In this document: positions 1 through 11,000 of the stretch, in pieces | Layout: each line of letters starts with the position of its first letter | Position numbering within the stretch: position 1 is the stretch's first letter | Assembly: GCF_017068455.1 (NCBI RefSeq) | Contig: NZ_CP070608.1 | Location: forward strand, 3,143,488 to 3,207,487 | Length of the DNA stretch: 64,000 bases | Source: Fulvivirga lutea | Lineage (GTDB): Bacteria; Bacteroidota; Bacteroidia; Cytophagales; Cyclobacteriaceae | Reading direction: 5' to 3' | Position numbers and translations under genes: made by a program | Notes under the pieces: model-generated | What the model was told of the DNA's origin: nothing | The model's database searches: none | The model's input: only the letters and a program-made list of their open reading frames with translations

Positions 1-52
1 AGGATTCGGTTCTGACGGTCAAATCACAATTGACATCAAAGTTCAACCATAA
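1..52 (+). CDS. C-terminal end of an unidentified protein (partial)
   Basis: An open frame enters from the left edge and ends in TAA at 50-52. It encodes only about 16 residues, ending GQITIDIKVQP, directly followed by a strong terminator hairpin. The alternating hydrophobic/polar pattern would fit a terminal beta strand, but nothing can be assigned from so short a piece. It is called coding because the frame is open to the edge and the terminator sits at the expected distance. Confidence 0.5.
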   Translation, partial: GFGSDGQITIDIKVQP

Positions 53-75
53 GTGAACTTATAGATAGAAAAATA

Positions 76-105
76 AAACCCTGACATTGCTGTCAGGGTT
101 TTTTT
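76..105. terminator. Rho-independent terminator, probably bidirectional
   Basis: The stem CCCTGACA / TGTCAGGG with loop TTGC is flanked by A-run and T-run, so it can act on both strands. It lies between the plus-strand gene ending at 52 and the minus-strand rhomboid gene ending at 104. Confidence 0.85.
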
Positions 106-664
106 ATACCTTCTTTTCTTGAGAGTAATAGCCAGCCAAAATCATTCCTACTATAGTGCCAAATAAATGAGACTCCCACGACACTCTTTCATCTCCTGGT
201 AATACTCCATAATAAATAGAGCCGTATAGAAGCAATACAACGCCAGATATCATAATAGAGCGTACATCTCTTCTTAATAAACCAAAAAGTATGGCAAATG
301 TGGCTAAGCCATATACTAATCCACTTGCCCCTATGTGCGGATATGGCCTGCCTAATAGCCACACCAATAGATTTGTAATCAGATAGCAACCATAAAATAC
401 AGGTCGAGCTATTCTAGGATAGTTATAGAACAGTGTAATGCTCAGAAATAGTAGTGGGAAGGTATTTGATATGAGATGTATAGGTCCGGCATGAATATAA
501 GGCGATGTTATTACACCAATTAAACCGTATATATTTCTTGGAATGATACCAAAAAGGCTCAAATCAAAGCCATAGACAAACTCTAATGCAAAAAGCAGCC
601 ACATAAAAAAAACGAACCTAATCGGTAATATAGAGCTTCCGATTAACGTTCGTTTTTCAAACAT
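104..664 (-). CDS. Rhomboid family intramembrane serine protease
   Basis: This 186-residue, six-helix membrane protein carries the rhomboid signatures: HxxxN at His63-Asn67 in the second helix, the catalytic GASG motif with Ser114, and a helix-6 His166 in ESHLFG. Rhomboids cleave transmembrane substrates inside the bilayer; the Ser/His dyad and oxyanion residues are all present, so it should be active. The length equals a minimal six-helix core without extra domains. The ATG at 664 is the only sensible start, with a basic N-terminus before helix 1. A paralogue with the same motifs lies at 34882-35586 in this window. The substrate is unknown. The gene ends at the bidirectional terminator and follows the TerB-like gene by 17 bp, so the two are probably co-transcribed. 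Confidence 0.9.
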   Translation of the reverse strand: MFEKRTLIGSSILPIRFVFFMWLLFALEFVYGFDLSLFGIIPRNIYGLIGVITSPYIHAGPIHLISNTFPLLFLSITLFYNYPRIARPVFYGCYLITNLLVWLLGRPYPHIGASGLVYGLATFAILFGLLRRDVRSIMISGVVLLLYGSIYYGVLPGDERVSWESHLFGTIVGMILAGYYSQEKKV

Positions 665-681
665 TAAAACTTAATTATATC

Positions 682-1143
682 TTATGCGGGGTTTTTGATC
701 ATATTGAGGCCTATTAATTTAGACTCTTCATACCCAACAGCCATATAGCCTAACAATCCACCAGAAGACTCAGCTATCTTTTTCGCTATATCCTTAATAC
801 TTGCATAAAACTCCTCTGCAAACTTTTTATCAAGCTTTGGTAGTATAGAATTCAATTTTTCTAACTCGCTAATGATCATGGGGTTTCGCTCTTCTGCTTT
901 TGACGGAAACTGCTGAATCATCACTTTCAACTTATCTTCAAAATCTACCCCAACTTCCTTGTAATATTCAATCAAATCTAATCGAGCCTTTTTTTGCTTA
1001 AGCTTAGCAATGCTAACCGCTTCTTTTATCTCCGAATTATCAATTTCGTTATCAGCACCTGCAATTAGCACTGTAACTAAAAGAGGAGCGCTTAACATCA
1101 CCTCTACTTCCTCTTGGGACAAAACTTTGAACTGTTCAATCAT
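682..1143 (-). CDS. TerB-like helical protein, function unknown
   Basis: A 153-residue, largely alpha-helical, soluble protein without a signal peptide. Near residues 28-40 it has the pattern AGADNEIDNSEI, which resembles the acidic, metal-binding-like motif of TerB/DjlA-type domains (a short hydrophobic helix, then DxxID and E). That similarity is only by eye. The C-terminus contains a Gly/Ser-rich turn (SSGGLLGY) before a final helix. It lies 17 bp upstream of the rhomboid gene on the same strand and divergently from the response regulator at 1330. The TerB assignment is tentative; a generic helical bundle is the alternative. Confidence 0.6.
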   Translation of the reverse strand: MIEQFKVLSQEEVEVMLSAPLLVTVLIAGADNEIDNSEIKEAVSIAKLKQKKARLDLIEYYKEVGVDFEDKLKVMIQQFPSKAEERNPMIISELEKLNSILPKLDKKFAEEFYASIKDIAKKIAESSGGLLGYMAVGYEESKLIGLNMIKNPA

Positions 1144-1245
1144 TATATTTCAAGTTACATTCTATAAACAAAGGCTAAATTAAATATTAAATTAGTAAAT
1201 ATCCTTCATCTCATATTCAAAATTTAAACCTACAAAGACACCTAA

Positions 1246-1325
1246 TTAATTTATCATCAATAAATTAACCCGGATGTTCATTTTTGGAGAATAGAGTAGT
1301 ATATTACTCTAAATTTATCATCAAT
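1246..1325. promoter_or_regulatory. Regulatory region of the response regulator: two inverted repeats and a 14-bp direct repeat
   Basis: Three structures occur in about 80 bp of divergent intergenic DNA. The first is an inverted repeat with 9-bp arms TTAATTTAT / ATAAATTAA (1246-1254, 1260-1268). The second has 7-bp arms TAGAGTA / TACTCTA (1292-1298, 1305-1311). The third is a direct repeat of AATTTATCATCAAT (1248-1261 and 1312-1325). A weak Bacteroidota-type promoter, TTTG at 1283 with TAAATTTA at 1310-1317, would straddle the second inverted repeat. Autoregulation is an inference. Confidence 0.45.
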
Positions 1326-1329
1326 CTAA

Positions 1330-2691
1330 ATGTACGAAAAGGAACCTGTCAAAATATTTGTAGTTGAAGATGATCAGGCCTATACCAAATTTTTACAATA
1401 CGTATTGAGCTTGAATCCTGACTATGAAGTAAGCACATTTGAAAATGGTAAAACTGCCATTGATAGTTTATATCTAAAACCAAACATAATAACGCTGGAT
1501 TACACCTTGCCTGACATGGCTGGTGAAGATGTACTCAAGGAAATACAACGAGTTGATCCTAATATTCCGGTAATTATCATATCTGCTCAGGAAAAAATAG
1601 GTACAGCCGTGGAGCTACTTAAAAGTGGCGCTTATGATTACATAATCAAAGATGAGGATACTAAGGATAGGCTGTTAAATACAATAAACAACGCCCGAAA
1701 GAATATCTCCCTCACTAAACAGATAGATCATTTACGGCAAGAGATTACTGAGAAGTACGAATTCGATAATAGCATTATTGGCAATAGCAGTGCACTTAAA
1801 AAGGTATTTTCTCTACTTGAAAAAGCTGTAAAAACAAACATAACAGTATCTATAACTGGCGAAACTGGTACTGGTAAGGAATTAGCGGCTAAAGCGATCC
1901 ATTACAATTCTAAAAGAAAGAAAGAATCGTTTGTTGCGGTAAACATTGCTGCCATACCAAAGGATTTAATGGAGAGCGAGTTATTCGGATACGAAAAGGG
2001 AGCATTTACAGGGGCGAATACCAGAAGAATTGGAAAGTTTGAAGAAGCTGAAGGTGGCACCATTTTCTTGGATGAAATTGGAGAAATGGATCTTAATCTT
2101 CAGGCTAAATTATTGAGGGTGATTCAAGAGAGAGAACTGTCAAGGATTGGTGGCAATGAAGTTATAAAATTGGATTTCAGGCTTATAGTTGCCACTCACA
2201 GAGACTTGGCACAAATGGTTAAAGATGGGGCGTTCAGAGAAGATCTCTATTATAGATTATTAGGCCTGCCTATTCACCTTCCTCCCCTACGCGAGCGTGA
2301 TAGAGACATCATTCTTCTCAGCAAGTTTTTTATGGAGCAATTCGCTAAAGAAAATGACTTATCAACTCTTACCTTAAGCCACGATGCTCAAACTAAGTTA
2401 CTTGGTTATCCTTTTCCAGGAAATATTCGTGAGCTTAAATCAATTATTGAATTGTCAGCCGTAATGGCTAATAACAATGAAATAACAGCAGATGATATTA
2501 CATTCAATAGTCTTACAAAAGAATCAAATTTCCTTTTTGAAGAAATGACTCTTAAAGACTATACGTTTAAAATCCTTAGGCATTATTTAGATAAGTACGA
2601 TAACAATGTGCTGCAAGTAGCAGATAAGTTAGATATTGGTAAGTCCACGATTTACCGCTATTTAAAAGAAATGGAAGAAGAGGCCATGTAA
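1330..2691 (+). CDS. Sigma-54-dependent response regulator (NtrC family)
   Basis: The 453-residue protein has three parts. The receiver domain (about 8-120) has acidic pair Asp14/Asp15, phosphoacceptor Asp57, Ser86 and Lys107. The AAA+ domain (about 145-380) has Walker A GETGTGKE (177-184), the sigma-54 contact loop GAFTGA (224-229) and Walker [14 protein letters not shown]-terminal Fis-type helix-turn-helix covers about 425-453. All key residues are intact, so it should be a phosphorylation-controlled activator of sigma-54 RNA polymerase. The histidine kinase gene follows after 3 bp and is the obvious partner. Targets are not shown by the sequence, but a sigma-54-like promoter and an inverted repeat lie just downstream of the kinase gene. 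Confidence 0.95.
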   Translation: MYEKEPVKIFVVEDDQAYTKFLQYVLSLNPDYEVSTFENGKTAIDSLYLKPNIITLDYTLPDMAGEDVLKEIQRVDPNIPVIIISAQEKIGTAVELLKSGAYDYIIKDEDTKDRLLNTINNARKNISLTKQIDHLRQEITEKYEFDNSIIGNSSALKKVFSLLEKAVKTNITVSITGETGTGKELAAKAIHYNSKRKKESFVAVNIAAIPKDLMESELFGYEKGAFTGANTRRIGKFEEAEGGTIFLDEIGEMDLNLQAKLLRVIQERELSRIGGNEVIKLDFRLIVATHRDLAQMVKDGAFREDLYYRLLGLPIHLPPLRERDRDIILLSKFFMEQFAKENDLSTLTLSHDAQTKLLGYPFPGNIRELKSIIELSAVMANNNEITADDITFNSLTKESNFLFEEMTLKDYTFKILRHYLDKYDNNVLQVADKLDIGKSTIYRYLKEMEEEAM

Positions 2692-2694
2692 AAT

Positions 2695-4638
2695 ATGGAT
2701 GTTAAAAGTTTAAAGGATTATGTAGATAAAGGTCTCTTTTATGAGGCAGTTGTTGAAGATGGTTCAGATATCATATTCATTGTAGACTACAACGGGAATA
2801 TTCTTTACCATAACCCTTCTGTTGAAGATACGTTAGGTCATGCCCCTGGCAGTTTAGTCAATAAGAACTTTTTTGATTTCATTAAACCAAGTACTCTCAA
2901 AGGCTTTAAATCAGAGTTCAAAAAAAGTATTGCAAAACCATATGACGAAAGCATTGAGTTCAGGTTTTTATGTGAAGACAATTCCTATAGATATTTGGAA
3001 TTTAACTCTATTAACCTGAAGCACAAAGGTGGTGTAGAGGGTCTCATTCTTGATTGCAGGGACATTACTCAACGTAAGAAGGATGCAGAAGAGTTGGTGC
3101 GAGCTCAGAAAGCTAAAGAACAATTCCTGGCCAACATGTCTCATGAAATTAGAACCCCGATAAATGGTATCTCCGGGATGATTAATTTATTGTCAGAGAC
3201 ATCTAATGAAGCAGATAGAGAACAATACCTGAACGCTATAAAAAACTCTACAGAAAGTTTAAAAGTAATCATCAATGACATACTCGATTTATCAGTAATT
3301 GAATCAGGCAAGTTAAAATTTGAGAAGATTGGCTTTAATATTAAATATCAGCTAGGTGCGGTGTTAGACACATTTTTATACCAATCTAAAGCCAAAGGAA
3401 TTGACTTAAATTATAACATCGACAAGAAAGCAGATGGCGTATTGCTAGGTGATCCAGCCCGACTCAACCAAATTCTAATTAACCTGGTGAGTAATGCAGT
3501 AAAGTTTACTCATGTAGGGGAAATTAACATAAGTGTTACTGTTGATAAAGAGGACAAAGATTACAAACACATTAAATTCAAGGTAAGAGACACAGGTGTT
3601 GGAATACCTGCCAAGAAAGTTCATCATATTTTTGACAGCTTTACCCAAGCAGATGCAAGTGTAACGCGAAGGTATGGCGGAACAGGACTTGGTTTAACTA
3701 TTGTAAAAGAATTAGTAGAGCTCCAAAACGGAAGCATTCATGTTGAAAGTGAAGAGCATATTGGCACCGTTTTTACCTTCATCATCCCCTATCAGGTTGG
3801 TAGAGAAATTGATTTAGTCCAACCAAAATCCTCTGACTTTAAGAAGACATTAAAATACTCCCTAAAAGGTATTAAAGTATTGCTTGTTGAGGATAATGAA
3901 GTTAATAGGCTATATGCCAATAGTATTCTAGAACGCTGGCAATGCGATATAGGTGAAGCTGAAAATGGGTATATGGCTGTTGAAAAACTTAAAGCTGAAG
4001 ACTACGACATTGTGTTAATGGATGTTCAAATGCCGATTATGGATGGTTATGAAGCTACGAGAAAAATAAGAAAGTCATTAGAAGGAAATAAAAAGAACGT
4101 TCCCATTGTGGCACTCACGGCAAATGCTATTAAAGGAGATATTGACAAATGTAAGGAGGCAGGAATGAATGACTATTTATCCAAGCCATTCCATCCCGAA
4201 TCACTTTATAAAACCATTTCCAAGTTTATTAATTCTGAGGCGAAGCAAATAGCATCAACCAAGAATAACCTTCATAAGCAAGCTTCTGATCAGTTGACTA
4301 ACCTTAAATATCTTAAAAGTATATGTGATGGTGATGTAAAGTTTATGACTGAAATGATAGAAACTTTCATTTCAAACACTCCATCTACTATTAACGAAAT
4401 GCAAAATTGGTCTGATAAGGCAGATTGGGAGATGGTAGGTAAACTTGCTCACAAAATGAAGCCTTCAATAACATTTGTAGGACTAGAACAAGCAAAAAGT
4501 ATTATAAAAGAAATTGAAGATTCAGGTAAACACAATACGAATACGGATCAGATTCCTAGTAAAATAAATCAGCTAGGTGAGCTCTGCCAGCAGGCTTTCA
4601 AAGAGCTACGAAATGCCATCCAATCTGATTTTAAATAA
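2695..4638 (+). CDS. Hybrid sensor histidine kinase (PAS-HisKA-HATPase-REC-HPt)
   Basis: A 647-residue protein without membrane segments, so probably a cytoplasmic sensor. The order of domains is: PAS (about 18-128); HisKA with His150 in the SHEIRTP box; HATPase_c with N-box near 258-272, G1 DTGVGIP (299-305) and G2 GTGLGL (329-334); receiver with Asp443 and Lys497; and an HPt domain with His586 in LAHKMKPS. It therefore carries a complete internal His-Asp-His relay that could pass phosphate to the receiver of the preceding regulator (Asp57), or to another receiver. The 3-bp spacing to the regulator gene indicates translational coupling. The PAS ligand is unknown. Confidence 0.93.
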   Translation: MDVKSLKDYVDKGLFYEAVVEDGSDIIFIVDYNGNILYHNPSVEDTLGHAPGSLVNKNFFDFIKPSTLKGFKSEFKKSIAKPYDESIEFRFLCEDNSYRYLEFNSINLKHKGGVEGLILDCRDITQRKKDAEELVRAQKAKEQFLANMSHEIRTPINGISGMINLLSETSNEADREQYLNAIKNSTESLKVIINDILDLSVIESGKLKFEKIGFNIKYQLGAVLDTFLYQSKAKGIDLNYNIDKKADGVLLGDPARLNQILINLVSNAVKFTHVGEINISVTVDKEDKDYKHIKFKVRDTGVGIPAKKVHHIFDSFTQADASVTRRYGGTGLGLTIVKELVELQNGSIHVESEEHIGTVFTFIIPYQVGREIDLVQPKSSDFKKTLKYSLKGIKVLLVEDNEVNRLYANSILERWQCDIGEAENGYMAVEKLKAEDYDIVLMDVQMPIMDGYEATRKIRKSLEGNKKNVPIVALTANAIKGDIDKCKEAGMNDYLSKPFHPESLYKTISKFINSEAKQIASTKNNLHKQASDQLTNLKYLKSICDGDVKFMTEMIETFISNTPSTINEMQNWSDKADWEMVGKLAHKMKPSITFVGLEQAKSIIKEIEDSGKHNTNTDQIPSKINQLGELCQQAFKELRNAIQSDFK

Positions 4639-4655
4639 ATCTCATCATGATATTT

Positions 4656-4674
4656 TTATCCCATTTTGGGATAA
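4656..4674. promoter_or_regulatory. Perfect inverted repeat upstream of a possible sigma-54 promoter
   Basis: Arms TTATCCCA and TGGGATAA (8 bp each, 3-nt loop). No T-run follows, so it is a poor terminator. It lies about 50 bp upstream of the TGGCAC element at 4725, which fits an activator-binding site for an NtrC-type regulator. This role is inferred. Confidence 0.4.
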
Positions 4675-4724
4675 TTTATATTCATATACCTTCCAAAAAA
4701 TCATTTAAAAGCCATTTTTCTTTT

Positions 4725-4739
4725 TGGCACAGTTATCGT
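4725..4739 (+). promoter_or_regulatory. Possible sigma-54 promoter of the small receiver-like gene
   Basis: TGGCAC (4725-4730) matches the -24 element exactly. At the right spacing the -12 element reads TCGT instead of TTGC, so the match is only half convincing. A start site near 4750 would give a leader of about 17 nt before the ATG at 4768. Confidence 0.35.
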
Positions 4740-4767
4740 CTTACAACTACAGACTAAAGTTGGCAAG

Positions 4768-5076
4768 ATGATGCAAGACGTAATTTTTTTAATTGATTCA
4801 GAATATTTCGATAAAAATATTCTTGGAATGACACTGGAGAAGCATACAAGATGTAAAGTGTTTAATTTTTTTAGTTTTGAAGAAACCCTACTCTATAAGA
4901 ATTTAAGACCCAGTCTTATAGTTCATGACAATGGAATTGTAGACCCGACATATTTTGATAGCCATGTCAGTTTCTACGATATATCTAATAATAAAGAGAG
5001 CTTGGAACCAAAAGATCCGTCTGAGGTAATTCTCGAATTAGCTGGAAAAGTTAAAGATTACCTTAAGGCTTCTTAA
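4768..5076 (+). CDS. Small degenerate receiver-like protein
   Basis: A 102-residue protein, short for a receiver domain (usually about 120). Its pattern resembles a CheY fold: a first strand DVIFLID ending in an acidic residue, a central strand LIVHD where the phosphoacceptor would lie, a strand HVSFYDI, and a final amphipathic helix EVILELAGKVKDYL. The conserved Lys and Thr/Ser of active receivers are not evident, so it may be a pseudo-receiver. Two ATGs in tandem (4768, 4771) are possible starts. It lies 129 bp downstream of the hybrid kinase with a separate promoter candidate, suggesting an output or modulator of that system. The fold assignment is by eye and uncertain. Confidence 0.6.
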   Translation: MMQDVIFLIDSEYFDKNILGMTLEKHTRCKVFNFFSFEETLLYKNLRPSLIVHDNGIVDPTYFDSHVSFYDISNNKESLEPKDPSEVILELAGKVKDYLKAS

Positions 5077-5082
5077 CACCTT

Positions 5083-8000
5083 TTATCGCCTGTTCATCAC
5101 CGCTAGTTTTCTATAAATTAGCGGTTTATTTTGTGCCTCAATAATTACATAGTAAACTCCGTTTCTTAACTCTTCAGTAGAAACTGTATACAAACCAAGT
5201 GCATTAAACTCAAGGTTACCACTAATTACCGAAACGCCTCTTTGATCTACTATTTTCCAGGTATAGTCTGATAATGCTATATCCTCTATCAAGAAGTTTA
5301 CTCTTCCATTAGCTGGGTTAGGATAAACTGAAATAGACTTTGCTTGCTCCATAACATCTTCTCCAATGCCAGTTACAATTGATTCATTTTGATTTTGAGC
5401 CTTCTTCTGAACAGTACCGTATATTTCGCGTGAACTCTTATTCTGAACGAAAGCAACTAAGTAGAGATTTGCCGGCTCGAATATTTCAACATCAATCTCC
5501 CAATTTATGTCTACCGTTTCCGTCTGACCAACAACCCATGTATTATTGATACTCTTTCCTTCTCCACCTAGAAGTAGTTTCTTCAAAATGTTGTTGTAGA
5601 CCTGAGCACTGCCATCTAAAACCACATTATTTTCAATCAAAGCTACTTGTAAAGTAACAACTTCATTAATTGCCTGACGCGCAGTAAATGTTGCTCTTAC
5701 TGATAACTCTTCTGCACTTGTGGATAATGTATCTATACTTATATCAAACAATGGATTAATAAGTGCTCTTCTATCTAGCTCTCTGGTTGTAATTCCAAAT
5801 GTATTTCCATTAAAGCCTGAGTTTGACCCATCCAATAGACTACTTGGTGCTTGTGACACCCCGTAATAAATACTTCTAGCACTAGGATCACCTGGATTAG
5901 CTTGATTAAATATATCAGTACCCGTATCGTTAATATGATACTGTATTGAAGTAAAGTCAACAGTATCAAATTCATCAATCTGCGAGTTTTTAAGACTTTC
6001 AATATGAATGTCGGCATCCCTCGAACTTACTCTACCTAAATCAGTAAAGTGTTCCAGAAATACCAATCTCTGTTTCTCTCCAACGTATACATCATCAAAG
6101 GCAAACCCATTAATCTGATCTTCCGAATTATCTGAATTACTACCAAAAGCCACTCTTAACAATACATTGGAAACTCCTTTAACTGCATTCAGGTTATGGG
6201 CCACTTCTACCCATTGTAGTGTTCCATCTTCACTCTTTTGAATTTCACCTGTCCAACCAAAGCCAAAGTCCTGATCTCCTGGTTTAGATGAGATAGATCC
6301 AGAGTTATACCAATTAATACCTCCCTCGTTTAAGCCACCTAAATTCTCCCAGTTAATACCTCCATCAGTAGAATACTGCAATACTGCTCCGTCAAATCCC
6401 TGGTCTGTAGAAGAAATAATTTTCATACTAACCATTGGCCTATTCAAACCTGATAAGTTGAAGCATGGGCCGTTCACCCAACTTTGTTCGTCATTATAAT
6501 AACCTGTGCCATTTTCACCAGTCCACCAGAAACCGTCACCAGAATATTTTGGTAAAATACTTCCAGATCCTGCGTTTGAATACACCCAACTATTCGGACT
6601 ATTCAGGTTAGGGTCTCTTAACAACTCTACTTCTTCAGCCCAATCTCCATCATTAGTATCAAAAGATTCAAAATAAGGGAATTGATTAATTTCTGTCTGT
6701 GGTAAAATATCTATATTCTGAGTGTAAGATTTAATACAACCTAAGTCAGTTTCTACAGTTAAGGTAACATCATAGTCTCCAACATTAAAATACTTATGCT
6801 CTGGTGCGGCCAGTGTACCAATTGTCTCTGAACCATTACCATGAAGCTCATTAAGAGTTGTTGATCCTGCACCCGAAACGGTAACTCCATCAGAGAAATC
6901 CCAAGTATAGTTACTAATTGATCCTACGTTCAAATCTGTTTCATCAATGAAGGCTGTAAAATCTCCGTTACATACACTTTGCCAACTAAAGAATACATCT
7001 GGTTCTTCACCTATGGTCACTGATCTATCAATCACAGTGGTTGTACATGTTTTGCCATCAGTAGTAGAAGTTACTCTTAATGTAACGAACTTCTCTCCAG
7101 GCGATAAAAACTGAACGACTGGATTCTGGTCGGTTGAACCAAATATTAAAACGTCATTTTCATCCTTAAATTCCCAATCCCACTCTGTTATCGCTGCTGA
7201 AGCAAATACTGAATTATCAATTGTAGATAAATCATTGAACGTTATTGGTTGGTCAATACAGTTTGAACTCTCAACAAAGTTCACTTCAGGCACAGGCAAT
7301 ACCTCAAAAGTTAATTCAGCTGTACTAGTAGCTCCACTTGAATTGGTGAATGAATAAGTTACAATGTGTGTGCCCACATCTGCGTCAGCTGGATCAAATT
7401 CATAATTAGTTCCACCAACATTCGCCACACCTGTACCTGTCCAGGTACCACCAGTTGGATTAGCTTCAAGAAGTACAGGTGGTTCTGAAAGGCAAACCTG
7501 AACATTATCGTTACCTACATCAATTGGTGTGGTACCGTTTATAAAAATAGACTTAGTAATGGAATTAGTACAACCAGTAGATGGTTCAGTGTAGGTGTAA
7601 GTAACAAAGTTGTCTTCCTCTACATTGGCACCTGCAGGATTGAAAGAGTTACCTGATATTCCATCTCCTGAAAATATACCACCAGAAGGGGACCCAAACA
7701 ATGGTATTGGCGGATCATTTTCGGCTGCATCAGCTGGTAAGCCATTGAAATCAACTACTGGCAAGGAGTTAATAGTAACTGTAATTTGGTCACTCACCGC
7801 AGTACAAGGTCCAGCGCCATCCGGATCATTTGTGGTTAAAGTGAAGGTCACAAAACCAGCCAAACTATCAGTAACATCAAAAGTATATTCAATAACTTCA
7901 CCATTCACCACAGGATTATTACTATAACCTGATGCATTATTTCCTCCAGTCCATACGCCAGAAGTTGCAGCTCCAGTTATAGAAGCAGATAGGCTTATGC

Positions 8001-11000
8001 TTCCTTCATCAGCACAAATAGCGTAATCGAAACCTGCAAATACAACTGGTCTTGGATTTACATTAACAGTAACATCCTCGAAAGCTCCGGAACAACCATT
8101 GGCATTTGGAGTAATTCGATAAGTCACACTACCTGAAGGTGAATTATTATTTACAAAGAGTGTTTGATTTATTGCTGTTCCAGAACCATTAGCAGCACCA
8201 GAAACATTATTGACATTGTTTATCACCGTCCAGCTAAAATTGGTGTTTGAAACATTATCAGGCGCTCCATTTATAGTAATGTTCGTTGTTTCACCTGAAC
8301 AAAGTGTCTCATCTGCTGATGCGGTAATCGTTGGAGTTGGATTAATGGTTACTATTATGGATTTGATATTTCCATTACATCCTCCTGCATCAGGTCTAAT
8401 ATTATAAGTTACTGTTTGGGTAGTAGTAACTCCTGGCGCTAATGTCAAAGTTTGAGCAATAGTAGCAGTATTTGGTCCTCCCGAACCTGCAGATTCTCCA
8501 GCAACATTAGGGTTATCAACTACCGTCCATGAATAATTTGTTCCTGCTATATTATTAGGATTAGTAAGTACAATATTGGTTGTTTCTCCTTCACAAATGG
8601 TTAATGCATCAACAGATGTATTCATGGTAGGAATTGGGTTAATAGTAATAGTTCTTGAAATCGTAGAGGCACTTATGCATCCATTAAGTGTTGCTTCAAA
8701 TTCATAAATTACTGTTTGCACCGTGTTTGTGGTGTGCGATAAGATATTTGATATATTAGCTCCATTTAAGAATGTTGCTCCAACTGGAAGTACTCCTTGT
8801 ATCTGAGCCGAAGATGCTGTAACATTAATAAGTTCAATAACTGCACCAGAGGTAGTTGAAGTAATATCGATATTCGCTGATTCACCACTACAAATTGTTG
8901 GAGCATTATTTATTACATCAAAATTAGGGTCTGGACTTACTTTTACAGTAATGAACTGACTTGCAGGAGAGGCAGTTACCGGACATAAATCTGTGGTTGT
9001 AACATTAAATTCATAAATAACATCTACAGCAGCAGTAGTTGTATTTGTAATAACCTCATTTATGTTATCTCCATTTGAATATACAATAGGTGCAGTAAGT
9101 GTACCACTCGCTGCTCCATAATTCACACTAACTAGATTTATCTGCCCATTTAATGTTGGAGTGTTTAAATCAATATCAACTTGATCTCCACTACAAATAA
9201 GAGTTTTGTTATTTGTTAAAGTAAGAGTTGGATTTGGATTCACAGTTACTACTGTTGAGAATGGTCCTACATCATCAGGACACCCATTCACTTGAATACT
9301 GAATTCGTAGGTAATTGAGATGGGGTTGTTCGTATTATTTGTTAATACATCAGTAATTGCCACAGTACCTGCACCAGGAGTAAATGTTACTCCAGGAGTT
9401 GTAAAACCTGACACATTACTCGCATTAGTAACAGCATCAAGTCTAATAATTGCATTATCTGTCAAACTTGATAATTCAATATTTGTTGATGATCCACTAC
9501 AAATTTCTGTATTGATATTATTAATGGCCATTACTGGTTGCGGTTCAATAGTTACTGTAATATCAAATGGATCACCTGCACAATCAGCTGGTGTTGCACT
9601 AATTGGAGTTACACGATATACAACATCTTGAGGTGAATTATTAGAATTATTGAAAACATCATTTTGAATAGCAGTTGAAGCCAAGCCAGTCCCTGTTGTT
9701 GGCGTCCCAGTAATTCCGGCAGCCTGACTTACTAACGAAACATCCCATCGGTTTGCTGTTACTGACACTCCATTAGTCACTAATACAAGACCAATTGGAT
9801 CATTACTACATACAGTTTTAGCTGAAATAGAAGGAGCAGTTACTGGCTCAGGTAGTACCGTTACTGTGATATTAAAAGCATTACCAGCACAATCTTGAGG
9901 TGTGGCGCTAAATGGAGTTACTCGATAAATTATTCTTCCAGTCGTATTGGAAGTATTTGTAAAGCTATCTCCTGATAATGCTCCTGTTGCAAGCCCTGTG
10001 CCTGTTGTTGGAGTTCCTATTAGATTAACATCCTGGCTTACTACTGAAATATCCCAACGATCAGCAGGTACTGATGAACCATTCGTAGTCAATAATGCAC
10101 TCAACAACTCATCACTGCAAATAGTAATACTCGCTAAAGCAGGATCTGTTACTGGTTCTGGCTCAACCGTTAAGGTTACATTATATGCATCACCCAAACA
10201 TCCTGCAGCAGTAACCGGAATAACCTCGTACACTACGTTTCCAGAAGTTGAACTTACATTGGTAAAGACATTATTTTGTATTGCTGTAGCAGACAAACCA
10301 CTTCCCGTGGTTGGTGTTCCTGAAACATTTGCATCCTGACTAATCAAGTTCACAGTCCAACTTGATACTGGACCTGAGGTTCCAGTTGTGGTTAAGGTAA
10401 TTCCAGTAATTTCATCACTACATACTGTTACTGGAGTTGTAGTATTTACTACTGGCTCAGGCCTTACAGTCACTGTGATGTCAAATGGGTTTCCTGCACA
10501 ATCATTTGGTGATGCTGTTATTGGAGTTACTCGATACACTACATTTCCTGGTGTAGAGCTAATATTGTTGAATACATCTGACGCCAACGCCCCTGCAGCT
10601 AAGCCTGATCCTGAAGTTGGTGTTCCTGTTACATTTGCATCCTGACTTACTATGGATACATTCCAACGATCGGCCAAAACAGAACTTGGATTTGTATTTA
10701 AAATCAAACCTGTTGCTATGTCACTGCAAACTGAAATAGTAGATAGTGATGGATTAGTTTCAGGCTCAGGTTGCACAGTCACTGTAATATCAAATGCATT
10801 ACCCACACAATCATCTGGTGAGGCACTAATTGGTGTTACTCTATAGACAACTCTACCAAAAGTCACACTTGTGTTTGTATAACTATCACCTGCTAATGCT
10901 CCTGCTGCTAGTCCAGTTCCTGTAGTTGGAGTACCAGTAAGGTTAACATCCTTACTTACTAATGACACATTCCATCGATCTGCCGCTACTGATGTACCAT

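Noticed and set aside
4758-4774. Second sigma-54-like element TGGCAAGATGATGCA at the start of the small receiver-like gene
   Set aside because: The spacing between the two elements is one base short, and it overlaps the start codon.
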